In this document: piece after piece, positions 53,755-62,235 of the stretch | Layout: every line of letters starts with the position of its first letter | How positions within the stretch are numbered: position 1 is the first letter of the stretch | Assembly: GCA_003151595.1 (NCBI GenBank) | Contig: PLXW01000022.1 | Coordinates: 1 to 64,000 of the forward strand | Direction of reading: 5' to 3' | DNA length: 64,000 nt | Origin: Myxococcales bacterium | Lineage (GTDB): Bacteria; Myxococcota; Polyangia; Polyangiales; Polyangiaceae | Notes under the pieces: generated by a model | What the model saw: only the letters and a program-made list of their open reading frames with translations | What the model was told of the DNA's origin: nothing | Databases searched by the model: none | Made by a program: the position numbers and the translations under genes

Positions 53755-54078
53755 CTATCTACGAAAGAGGGCTTGCAGGCGCTCCTCCAGCATTGCGGTG
53801 ACCTTGCGCTCAACCACGCGCTCGATCTCTGCGAGGATGCCGCCGCCGCCCTGCGTAGCGCCGAGTTCCGCGCGCTCCGCCGGGACACCTGCGGCAGTTA
53901 CGGCGGTGCGCTTCTTCCTCCGAGCCGCTTTCGCCGTCGAACGCACGGCATAGACGTAACGGTCATCGATCGTGAGCCCAGCAGCCTTCGCCTTCGCAAC
54001 GACCTCCTGAGCAGAGAGCGTCGTGGGGCACGAGCGAACGAAACCGGCTTTGCTCTTGGGATCCAACTTGCGGGCCAT
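53755..54078 (-). CDS. small conserved basic protein
   Basis: A 107-residue protein from ATG 54078. It opens MARKLDPKSKAGFVRSCPTT and continues with AQEVVAKAKAAGLTIDDRYV and a Lys/Arg-rich middle. I know this N-terminal pattern from many myxobacterial genomes, where it is a putative histone-like or helix-turn-helix DNA-binding protein; the function is not established. The C-terminus is a predicted coiled coil (ILAEIERVVERKVTAMLEER). Confidence 0.6.
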   Translation of the reverse strand: MARKLDPKSKAGFVRSCPTTLSAQEVVAKAKAAGLTIDDRYVYAVRSTAKAARRKKRTAVTAAGVPAERAELGATQGGGGILAEIERVVERKVTAMLEERLQALFRR

Positions 54079-54303
54079 GACGCGCGTTCTACTTGTTTCC
54101 TGGTTGCTCGTCACGCGCGAGTGGGCGCCGCTTCCCGAGAAGAGCGTCTGGCCGAGAAGAGCGTCTGAACGAAACCGGAAGGGTAGAGGGGCGCAGAAAC
54201 GTTGATCGCACGGGGAGCGTTCGACGTCATTCGTCGATTGGGAAGAGGAGTCGCCCGATCCGCCTGGCGCTCTCGCGCGAGGGACGGGCGCGCCGCGGAG
54301 GCT

Positions 54304-54681
54304 TCAGGGGGCCCGGACCGTCACGAGGATCAGCACGACCGCCTCCGTGAAGGCGTCCGTTGCAAACGGCTTTTGAAGGTACGGTGCGCCGGTGCGCACG
54401 AGCCGCGCTCGCACATCGGGTTTGCCAACCCCACCGCTCACGAAGAGGTAGCGGTTCGTGAGCTCGGGCCGGCGAAGGACGACTTCGTCGAACAGATCGA
54501 GGCCCGACTCATCGCCGATCTCGATGTCCGAGACGACCGCGTCCCAGCGCTCACCCAAAAGGACGTTCCGCGCGGCGTCGACCGTCGAGCACACCGTCAC
54601 ATCGAACAAAGGGAGCATGCGGTGAAGGGCCCGGCTCAGGCTCGCGTCGTCCTCGATGATCAGAACGCGGTGCTCGGTCAT
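54304..54681 (-). CDS. stand-alone response-regulator receiver
   Basis: A 125-residue CheY-like receiver. The acidic pair is in VLIIEDDASL (about 6-15), the phosphoacceptor Asp in AVVSDIEIGD (about 52), the Thr/Ser switch in YLFVSGG (about 82) and the Lys in LQKPF (about 104). No output domain or partner kinase is adjacent. It is divergent from the XRE gene at 54803. Confidence 0.85.
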   Translation of the reverse strand: MTEHRVLIIEDDASLSRALHRMLPLFDVTVCSTVDAARNVLLGERWDAVVSDIEIGDESGLDLFDEVVLRRPELTNRYLFVSGGVGKPDVRARLVRTGAPYLQKPFATDAFTEAVVLILVTVRAP

Positions 54682-54746
54682 TGGCGGCCCCCTATGCGCT
54701 GAAGCGGCGGAATCGTGTGCCGAACCTCAGGCTCCTACGCCAAGAG

Positions 54747-54770
54747 AACACAAACAGAGATGTTTGTGTT
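54747..54770. promoter_or_regulatory. perfect 10-bp dyad, XRE operator candidate
   Basis: AACACAAACA, 4-nt loop GAGA, TGTTTGTGTT. It is strikingly AT-rich for this window and lies 32 bp before the ATG of the XRE regulator at 54803, between it and the divergent response regulator. It is the expected place and form for an autoregulatory operator. Confidence 0.6.
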
Positions 54771-54802
54771 TATGACATGCGTGGATCCCGGATTTTCGTC
54801 GC

Positions 54803-55093
54803 GTGGCGGACCACGATCCCGAGCGACTCGTCACGAACGTGGGACGCCGGATCGCGGAGTTGCGTCGCAAGAGCGGCCGGACGCAGGAGGAGCTCGCCGA
54901 GTCGCTCCGGATGACCGTGCAGTACCTTCAGCGGATCGAAGCTGGCGCGAATCTCACGCTTCATTCGCTCGCGAAGATTGCTCGTGCGCTCAGAGTGCCG
55001 GTGCGCGCTCTGTTCGCGTCGCCAAAGCGCTCATCCCCGACGCGCGTCGGGCGACCGCGGACGCGGGCGGCGCGTCGTCCTTTGAAACGCTGA
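54803..55093 (+). CDS. XRE-family transcriptional regulator
   Basis: A 96-residue protein. The helix-turn-helix RIAELRRKSGRTQEELAESL, then MTVQYLQRIEAGAN (about 15-50), is followed by a LALRVPVRALF-type end and a basic tail. It probably controls its own promoter and perhaps the island. 55094-55375 downstream shows no gene. Confidence 0.8.
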   Translation: MADHDPERLVTNVGRRIAELRRKSGRTQEELAESLRMTVQYLQRIEAGANLTLHSLAKIARALRVPVRALFASPKRSSPTRVGRPRTRAARRPLKR

Positions 55094-55375
55094 TCGGCGA
55101 CACGGCTACGAGAGACTTCCGTGGACGTGAAGCGGGGGGACGTTCTTCGGGCGTGTCGACGTGACAACGCTCGCGAAGGTGAGGTCGCCCTTGCCGGTGC
55201 GCCGGCTCTCGTGTGCGTCCCGACACGCGTCAAGTTGCCGTCCCGTAACGCTCGGGGCAGCTCTCGCAAATGGAAGCAGACGAGCGGAGCGCCGCACGTG
55301 CCGCACTCGTCATCACGGTAGGGTGAACACTCGGCGTGCGTTCCCATTCGCCGAAGGGCAGCGCCGCGACGTCGA

Positions 55376-55768
55376 TCAATCGTCGCCGCTGTCCTGCGGA
55401 GCGCTCGCGTCGAAAAAGGTGAGGCAGCACACGCCGCCACCTGGATTGCCGCTCGGATCGCAGTCCTGAGCGCTCGCTGGGGCTTCCTTCGCGCAACCGT
55501 TCCCCGGGCCGATCACACAGGTTCCGCCCGTAGACGCGCACGCGGATGCTGAAACGGCGCCGCTGTCCTGCGGAGTCGAGGCCGCGTCAACGAAGAGGAG
55601 GCAACAGCTAAGGGTGCCGTTGCAGTCTTGTTCGTTCGACGGAGCGAGCTTGACGCATCCCCCGCCGAAGAAGCAGGTCCCTCCAGCCGCCACGCAGGCA
55701 TCGTCCTGGTTCGGGTCGCACGCCAACAATAACGTCCCGAGCGCGAGGAAAACGGGAAGCCAGCGCAT
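55376..55768 (-). CDS. Cys-rich lipoprotein with two repeats
   Basis: A 130-residue lipoprotein with lipobox LLAC in LALGTLLLACDP. The mature part is a tandem repeat: ACVAAGGTCFFGGGCVKLAP, then CNGTLSCCLLF; and ACASTGGTCVIGPGNGCAKE, then DCDPSGNPGGGVCCLTF. Each unit has six Cys residues ending in CC, typical of small disulfide domains in myxobacterial surface proteins. The function is unknown. Confidence 0.7.
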   Translation of the reverse strand: MRWLPVFLALGTLLLACDPNQDDACVAAGGTCFFGGGCVKLAPSNEQDCNGTLSCCLLFVDAASTPQDSGAVSASACASTGGTCVIGPGNGCAKEAPASAQDCDPSGNPGGGVCCLTFFDASAPQDSGDD

Positions 55769-55850
55769 GATGGAAGGCTACGCCGTCTTGCGAACCCGGC
55801 CCACGACCTTGGCCCCGGCGTCTCGCTCTGCCAAGATCGACAACTTCGCG

Positions 55851-56045
55851 TCACCCGGTCCTTTCATCCCCGCCGTCCGCGTGCCCGTTCGCCATGAGCG
55901 CCCCGAGCGCCAACCCGAGCGCCTCGACGCACCGAGAGAGCGCGTGAGCGTCCTTCGCCGCCGCCGACGAGAGCGCGCCCACGATAGCCGTCACGACGCC
56001 GTCACGACCGGCGCTTTTCTCGGCGTTTTCGGGAAAAACCGCGTC
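55851..56045 (-). other. candidate displaced 3' end of island integrase gene
   Basis: If the island is circularised at the 19-bp att core, the integrase reading frame continues without a stop for 64 codons into this segment (starting DAVFPENAEKSAGRDGVV) and ends at TGA 55851-55853. Codon-position GC counted by eye is about 75/55/83 percent, as in real genes here. Integration would then swap this tail for the antisense-tRNA tail. Confidence 0.5.
55987..56008 (-). other. 22-bp candidate integrase arm site, right end
   Basis: Inverted copy of 7996-8017 with one mismatch, 38 bp inside the right att core. The pair is symmetrically placed at the two island ends. Confidence 0.5.
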
Positions 56046-56091
56046 CCTTCTAAGCCGTTGGTCGGAGATTCGAGTTCTCCCGGGCGCGCCA
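56046..56091 (+). other. attR: displaced 3' fragment of a tRNA-Arg, with CCA
   Basis: 56046-56064 is identical to the tRNA core 7914-7932. The rest forms a complete T arm GGAGA-TTCGAGT-TCTCC and acceptor strand CGGGCGC, then G and encoded CCA (56089-56091). There is no 5' half, so it is not a tRNA gene. The T stem differs from the intact tRNA by compensatory pairs, so this fragment is probably the original host 3' end, pushed 48 kb away. Confidence 0.75.
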
Positions 56092-56108
56092 GTAGTTTTC
56101 CCAGGGTT

Positions 56109-57287
56109 TCATGCGGCGGCGTCCTTTGTGACGCGCCGCCTCTTCCGGGGCTGTGGCCCCGCTGTTACCCCAAGTCGAGCCATGGCGGCCTGCAGCTCGG
56201 CGCGCGTGGTGTGCGCGTAGCGCTGCGTGGTCGAGAGGTCGGCGTGGCCGGCGAGCATCTGCACGGCCGGCGCCGGCGCGCCGGTTCGAAAGAGGCTCGT
56301 CACGAAGAAGTGCCGGAGGTCGTGGAAGCGCCACCCTTCGAGCGAGGCGCGCTTGCTCGCGCGCTTGAAGCTCTGGAGGATGCCGTACTCGCCCCACGGC
56401 TCTCCGTCGCTCGTGAGGCAAACGTGAGCGTCGGGATCGTGTTTCGTCGCGGTCTTCGTCGCGAGATCGCGGCGAAGGATTTCCGCGAGCGGGATCAGTC
56501 GCTCGTGTCCTGACTTCGGCGTGGAGACGAAGCCCTTGCAGCGACTGAGGCGAACGGTGAGTGACCGGCCTTTGAGATCGACGTCCTTCCATCGGAGGGC
56601 GCGAATCTCGCCAGCGCGGAGGCCGGCGTAGGCGGCGAGGAGGAACGCTCGACGATGCGCCGCGCAGTGCGTCGCTTCGAGGAGGCGATCGACCTCGTCT
56701 TGCGTGAGGGCCGTGTGGATCTGCTTGCCGCAGTGCGGAAGCTTCGGAAACGCAGGACGCTCGGCGAGGTCGCCGCGCTCGACGGCGAACCTCCCGAGGA
56801 TCGAGCGGATCACGATCTGGTAGCCGCGACGAGTCGACGGCTTCACGCCCGTCTCCACTAGCTCGGCGTCGAGCTCGTGAACCTTGGACGGCGTGATCTG
56901 GGTGATCGGAAGGTGGCCGATCGCGTTCAGAAGGAAGCCTTTCAGCTTCTTGTCGTAGCCGACGCGCGTCGAGGGCTTGAGCTGGCTCTTGGCGTAGTCG
57001 GCCATGTAGTCCTTCGCGACGTCGCGAAAGAGTGGTGCAGCGTCTGCCTCGGCGGCTTCCGCTTCGTTCTCTTCGACGATAGGCGTGCCATTCGGCGAGA
57101 GGACGCCGTACGGAGAGCCCGTAGTCGCGAGGAGCGCGAGGCGGCGTCGCTCTTCGGCGCGCGCCGCTTGGAGAGTCTGCACCTCGGCATCGTGGCGATA
57201 CCGGGCGCGGGTTCCATCGGGATTGCGGAAACGGATGTCAACGATCAGACGCCGCTCTCCGCGGCGAGTCACGGTACGCACAGCCAT
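56109..57287 (-). CDS. int: second tyrosine recombinase (integrase)
   Basis: A 392-residue integrase with a core-binding domain (about 95-185) and a catalytic domain: AGLRAGEIRALRW (Arg), FHDLRHFFVTSL (His-x-x-Arg), LAGHADLSTTQRYAH (His and nucleophile Tyr, about 355-367). It ends 17 bp from the tRNA fragment, in the same orientation as the first integrase to its own att site. It therefore belongs to a second element to the right, in tandem. It is only distantly related to the first integrase. Confidence 0.92.
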   Translation of the reverse strand: MAVRTVTRRGERRLIVDIRFRNPDGTRARYRHDAEVQTLQAARAEERRRLALLATTGSPYGVLSPNGTPIVEENEAEAAEADAAPLFRDVAKDYMADYAKSQLKPSTRVGYDKKLKGFLLNAIGHLPITQITPSKVHELDAELVETGVKPSTRRGYQIVIRSILGRFAVERGDLAERPAFPKLPHCGKQIHTALTQDEVDRLLEATHCAAHRRAFLLAAYAGLRAGEIRALRWKDVDLKGRSLTVRLSRCKGFVSTPKSGHERLIPLAEILRRDLATKTATKHDPDAHVCLTSDGEPWGEYGILQSFKRASKRASLEGWRFHDLRHFFVTSLFRTGAPAPAVQMLAGHADLSTTQRYAHTTRAELQAAMARLGVTAGPQPRKRRRVTKDAAA

Positions 57288-57349
57288 GGCGATTCCTTTC
57301 GGCCAGGGACGTGCGCTTCTGCGACGTCGAACCTAGCACGTGACCGAGT

Positions 57350-57652
57350 TCAGGCCGAAGCGCGGGCGCTCCAGCATGGGTCGAGCAGGACGCGCCAGAG
57401 GCGTCCGAGCTTCCGGGCGCGGATGCCGTCGAACTCGGCGTGCACGCGGCCGTCGGTGTCGCGGCGCGCGTGGCGTTCGATCGAGCGGCGGAGCGTGATG
57501 ACGTTCATGCCGAGGATGCGCGCGGCGTCGTCGACGCGCATCCAACTCGCGCCGGCACTCGCGCGTGCCGCGGCGCGCGGCGATGCGGGTGTCGATGCAG
57601 AGGGGGAGGAGAGAGTCTTGCGCGAGGGCTCGATGTTCTTCTTCGTGTCCAT
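57350..57652 (-). CDS. excisionase-like DNA-binding protein
   Basis: A 100-residue protein from ATG 57652. A Ser/Ala-rich leader precedes WMRVDDAARILGMNVITLRR and FDGIRARKLGRLWRVLLDPC (about 37-95), the winged-helix layout of MerR/excisionase proteins. It lies upstream of int 2 with a 62-bp gap, so it probably controls recombination direction or int expression. Confidence 0.7.
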   Translation of the reverse strand: MDTKKNIEPSRKTLSSPSASTPASPRAAARASAGASWMRVDDAARILGMNVITLRRSIERHARRDTDGRVHAEFDGIRARKLGRLWRVLLDPCWSARASA

Positions 57653-58890
57653 GAGATCTCCAGCGAGCTGCGGGCGGCAGCGTGGGGCACTCGCCGCGAA
57701 TGGGCATGGCCTAGCGGCGCACCCCGCAGGCGGTTCGCGCACCGGAAGGCCGCGGTGCAGCGGTAGGAAGGAGCCGCCTGCGCGCGAGCGCGACGTGCAT
57801 CTCCCCCTATCCCTACAAGGGAGAGAAATGGCTGTTTCTGTTCCAAGAAAATCAACGTCGACGTCGATTTCGTTTCGATTCACGGCGGGGGCGGCATGAG
57901 ATGCGCCGAAATCGTTGATCGCGATCACCCTCCGGGTGAATTCGCGGATTCGCGCCTCCGCGTGCGCGTTCCGCGGCAGCATGCGACGCCTCCTTCCGTG
58001 GAGAGGAGCGCACTTGCTTCCGAAGCGCCGACGCTTGCTAGCTTCAGCGACGTGCGCGACGGACGCCGGCCGCGAGAATCGTCGCGCGCAGCGGCTCGGC
58101 GTCCCCGATCTCACGCGCGCAGTGGTCGACGCTACGTAGCGGCGACCGCGGCTTCGACCGTGGCCGCACAAAGGGCACGCATCGCGCGGCGCTTCGGCGT
58201 CGAATTCACCTACCGCGGTGTCATCAGGTGGCGCCAAGGGACGTGTGATTGACGGCGCGCCCCACGCAGAATCCACGTGATCGTCGGCGCTTCTACGTGG
58301 TTTCCATGTGGGGCGTGCCATGCTCGGCGCGGGCGGTCCTCGACCTGGGACGCGAGCGCTACGCATCCCGGTGTGCGCGACGGCGGTGTGTAGGCGGAAG
58401 AAAATGGGAAGGGCACAGGAATGGGACACGGCGACATCGGCTCCTTGCGAGGGATACCGATCGACGTAAGCACCGCCGCTCGCGCTTCAACGCTGCGAGC
58501 GTGTTCACGTCGACTCGCGCACGAACTAGCGTGTCAATGACATCTGGCGGATTGGAGCCATTTTCGCGGGGCCCGGCATGTTGACATGTGTCCGCGGGAG
58601 GAGAGGATCTTGCTGACATCGCATGCGGTCGATTTCGTCGGAACGACGGAATTCGGGGCCAGGCCACCAACCGGCCTACGCCCGCGCGAGCAATGTCCCG
58701 TCCGCACGGGGCGACGTGATGGCGGAATCAGGGCTCGCGTTGGGGCGACAGGGCGACGGCGTGGGCAACGGGGCCGATGTGTCGGCGCGCGCGGCGATCG
58801 TGTTGGCGGAAGTGGCCATCGCCTGGTCGCAGCTAGCCGTCGCGCGGAAGCCGCCCACGGTGTGGCGGGCGGAGGCGACGTGTTTTCTCG
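57653..58890. other. 1.2-kb region without a recognised gene
   Basis: Several open frames are present but none has family features. A 23-codon ORF follows a GGGAGAG site (ATG 57826). The main structure is an imperfect inverted repeat at 58254-58278/58295-58319. It probably contains the promoter of the int 2 operon. Confidence 0.4.
58254..58319. repeat. imperfect 25-bp inverted repeat with 16-nt loop
   Basis: The left arm begins GGCGCGCCCCAC and ends CCACGT; the right arm reads ACGTGG to GGGGCGTGCC. Roughly 20 of 25 positions pair. No T-run. It could be a structured RNA, a terminator shared by convergent genes or a recombination site. Confidence 0.4.
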
Positions 58891-60365
58891 TCAGCGAATT
58901 CCGACGAGGCCGCGCACCGAGTCAGCGAGCTTCATGGGATGGTAGCCGACGCCGTCCTTGAAGACGATTTCCACGTTCTCCACGTCCTTGATGTCCTTCG
59001 AGGGGTCGCCCTTCACGACGACGAGATCGGCGTCCTTGCCTGGCGCGATCGAGCCGATGTGGTCTTGCTGTCCGAGGAACGCAGCGCCGTTCCAAGAGGC
59101 GATCCGAAGCGCCTCGATCGGTGTGAAGCCGGCTTCGACCAGCAGCTCGACTTCGCGCTGGTCTCCATAACCTGCCAGCACGACACCATTGCCGGTGGGA
59201 TCGCAGCCCGCGAGCAACGTGCCTCCCGCCCGCACGAACGCGCGCTCGAACGCCATCTCCAGCTTGTTCATCTCCGGCGCCGTGTCGGACGGGTCGGCAT
59301 GGAAGTGACTCGTGAGCAGGCGCGCGCGGGTGTCGCTCGACAGGGCCTCGAGTACCTCCGGTCTCAGCGCGCGGCGGTAGCCAATCTCAGTCATTGCGTC
59401 GAAGACTGGGAGCGTGGATGTGACCGCGACGTGTCGGTTCACTAGCTCCTGGATCAATGCGACGAGCCTCGGATCCGTCACCTTCATCTGGGCCAGCTCT
59501 CCGGTCGCGCCCGAAGGGCAGACGTCTGGCGTCTTCTTTGAATAGAACTCCGTGTCGACCCAGATTCCGTGCTCGAGGTCGTCGATGCCACGTTCCGCGG
59601 CTTCTGTGAACCCTACCGAGCAGAGGTGGCCCGTGATCTTGACGTGTCGCTTGTGCGCCTCGTCCACCGCTGCGGACAGCTCGTCGCGCGTGACGAAGTT
59701 GTAGAGCTTGAAGCTCGTCGCGCCCTGGTCGACCCAGATGTCCACCATGCGGCGGAAGGCGTCCGTCCCTTTCAGCCGAGGCATTTGCTCGGTCCACGGA
59801 ACGTCGCCTTCGAGATACGGACCCGTGATCCAGATCTTCGGCCCCGGGACGACGCCGCGCTCGATGTCCCGCTTGATCTCGATGTCCGTGTACGGCTCGA
59901 TGCTCCCGGTGGTGCGAAGCGTGGTGACGCCCGCGGCGAGATAGAGGCGCGGAAAGCTCGTCGCCATCTCGTGGAAGACCCCTCCGCCGGCCGGGTAGAA
60001 GAGATGATCATGATGCCGACGAGGCCCGGAAAGACCGTGCGGCCCGTCAGATCGATCCGCTTCGCGCCGGGCGGCTCGCGCGAAGTGAGCTTGCCGTCGA
60101 GGATGTAGAGGGTCTGATCGTCGCGCGGTGCTCCACCAGTGCCATCGATGACGCGTGCATGCTCGAGCGCCAATGCGCGCGCACTCACCTTGATGAACGA
60201 CTGCAGACCGGATGCCGGAGGAGACGGTGCCGGCGGCAGGGCGACGCGCGGCGCCGGGAGGGAAGGTGACGGTGACGGTGACGGCGGAGCGCTCGCCGGC
60301 GAGGTTCTCCCCGCGCATGCGGCGCCTGCCGCGAGGAGGAACGGGAGGAGACGCGGGAGGTGCAT
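58891..60365 (-). pseudogene. secreted amidohydrolase, frameshifted at the metal site
   Basis: An imidazolonepropionase/prolidase-type amidohydrolase of about 490 residues. The N-terminus from ATG 60365 has a lipoprotein signal (PRLLPFLLAAGAAC) and VIDGTGGAPRDDQTLYILDG. At about 60008-60016 one base is missing, exactly where the metal-binding His-x-His (HDHLFYP) starts. The rest is in another frame: RLYLAAGVTTLRTTGS, the metal His in VKITGHLCSVG and DDLEHGIWVD, the Asp in LLAGCDPTGNG, and APGKDADLVVVKGDP. With the missing base restored the enzyme would be complete. It may be real inactivation or a sequencing error. Confidence 0.8.
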
Positions 60366-60413
60366 GCCGTAGAGGAAAGCACGGGATGCCGCGATAGAGG
60401 AACGCGACCCGCG

Positions 60414-62198
60414 CTACCGACGCACGAACCGAATTCCGCGAAAGCCTTCGCCGCTGATCAGGAAATCGCGGATGCGACCCCGTCGGTCACGCTCGAACTG
60501 GATCCCCCACTCTTCGGATTTGAACAGGTCGCGAGCAAGCGTGGTGAACGGGTCGACGTCGAGTGTCCGGCCCCACGTGGCCGACCGAAGTTTCCCGCCA
60601 ACGACGACTAGCCTCAGGTCGCGCGAGAACTCGTCACTCGCGTATCGACCAGCATACTCGGCGAGAGCCGACGGAGAGAGTGTGGCGGGCTCGAAGCGGA
60701 CCAACTGAACCGGGTGCTCATGCTCGACGGTCCGGATGATGTGCGCCGGGGATGAGCGCGTTGCGGGCTCGAACACCAACCGCATCGACTGGCCTGGCAC
60801 GGTGAGCGTCCGGGGTCCCTCCGGCGTATACACTCGGGTGGGTCCTCCAGGCTCCAGCTGGGCGCTTACTAGGACCCGGCCGTCCCGAGGTGCAAGGGTG
60901 CGTACAATGAACGTGCTGGGGTCGTAGTAGCTCCCGGCGAGTTCCGCGAGCTCCGCCGCGGAGGCCACGTACTTCGGTTTCTCCGAAGGAGCCGCGTCTG
61001 CGACGCCAGCATCATGCGTCTCAGAGACCTCAGTCACCGGCGATGCGGGCAGGAAGAGCTCCGCGACAGCCGGAGCGAGATCCGGCGGATTCGTGTCCGG
61101 GTCGCTCTCCACGTTGCATAGGCACGCGACCGTGAGTCGCTCCGTCGGATAGCGGATCAGATCCGAGACGTAGCCGCCAGTCCCGCCGGTATGCTGTTCG
61201 ACGTGCCGCCCGTTCACGGTCTCTTCGTACAGGCCGAGCGCGTAGTTGAGCGGCTTGCCGTCGTCTAGCTTCCCTGGAGTCCGCAGCCTCTCGATCATCG
61301 CGCGGTCGCCGACGCGCGGGTCATAGAAGTTGGCATCCCACCGGGCGAGGTCGTCGATCGTCGTGGCGACGCGGCTCGCGCCCGCGTGCTCCCACCGGGA
61401 AATCGCGGTCCGGAATCCGTTGCCGTCCTTCCGGAGAACGTATCCGGTCGCGCGACCTCGAACGACCGCGGTGTGGTCATCGAGGATCAGGGTGTTCTTC
61501 ATCCCGAGCGGCCCGAAGATGCGTTCCTTCGCGAACGCGGAGAACTTCATCCCGGTGACGCGTTTCACCGCGACTGCCAGAAGGAAGTAGCCGGAGTTCG
61601 AATACTGCCAGTCGGTCCCCGTAGGGAAGTTGAGTGCCTTCTGCTGATGAAGGACGAAGAGGAGATCGTCGTCCGTAACCACGTCGTTCTCGAGCCCGGC
61701 CAGATCGAGGAGCGGGACGTAGTCACGCAGCCCGCTCGTGTGGTGAAGGAGGTGGTGGAGTCGAATCGGGCGACCGTAGTCCGGGATTTCGGGGACGTAC
61801 TTCCGAATGTCATCGTCGAGCGAGAGTTTTCCCTCTCGCTCGAGAAGAAGGATCGCCATGGCAGTAAACTGCTTCGAGATCGACGCGATGTCGAAGACGC
61901 TATTCGTCTTGATCGGGACGCCGTGCTCGAGGTTCGCAAGACCATAGCCGTGCGAGAAGAGGACCTGTCCGGCGCGATACACTCCGACCGCGCAGCCTGG
62001 AACGCCAGAGCGCGACTGGGACGAGAAGATCGCATCCACCTTGGAGGCCAGCTCGCGCGCGGGGTCCGGGGCGGCGGGGGGCGATGGAGCGAGGAGTTCC
62101 GTCGCACGCGCCGTTTGGCCAGGCGCGTGCACCCCTGAGGGCGATCCGCACGATACGCCTGCCGCAGAGACCAAAGTGAGCCAACGAGGAAGTCGCAT
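60414..62198 (-). CDS. class C beta-lactamase-type serine hydrolase lipoprotein
   Basis: A 594-residue protein with a signal peptide whose lipobox ends VSC (RWLTLVSAAGVSC). The beta-lactamase/PBP4-like domain (about 50-380) has FDIASISKQFTAMAI (SxxK), WQYSNSGYFLLA (YxN) and VEQHTGGTGGYVS (HTG third motif). The C-terminal part is a DUF3471-like beta domain pair. The substrates may be peptides or esters; the family does not necessarily hydrolyse antibiotics. The ATG is at 62198. All active-site motifs look intact. Confidence 0.85.
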   Translation of the reverse strand: MRLPRWLTLVSAAGVSCGSPSGVHAPGQTARATELLAPSPPAAPDPARELASKVDAIFSSQSRSGVPGCAVGVYRAGQVLFSHGYGLANLEHGVPIKTNSVFDIASISKQFTAMAILLLEREGKLSLDDDIRKYVPEIPDYGRPIRLHHLLHHTSGLRDYVPLLDLAGLENDVVTDDDLLFVLHQQKALNFPTGTDWQYSNSGYFLLAVAVKRVTGMKFSAFAKERIFGPLGMKNTLILDDHTAVVRGRATGYVLRKDGNGFRTAISRWEHAGASRVATTIDDLARWDANFYDPRVGDRAMIERLRTPGKLDDGKPLNYALGLYEETVNGRHVEQHTGGTGGYVSDLIRYPTERLTVACLCNVESDPDTNPPDLAPAVAELFLPASPVTEVSETHDAGVADAAPSEKPKYVASAAELAELAGSYYDPSTFIVRTLAPRDGRVLVSAQLEPGGPTRVYTPEGPRTLTVPGQSMRLVFEPATRSSPAHIIRTVEHEHPVQLVRFEPATLSPSALAEYAGRYASDEFSRDLRLVVVGGKLRSATWGRTLDVDPFTTLARDLFKSEEWGIQFERDRRGRIRDFLISGEGFRGIRFVRR

Positions 62199-62235
62199 CG
62201 CGTGCACCATACGAAGGCTCTAGAGCCCGGGGCCG

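Noticed and set aside
56046..56091. Second tRNA-Arg gene
   Set aside because: Only the anticodon-to-3' half is present; no D arm or 5' acceptor strand precedes it.
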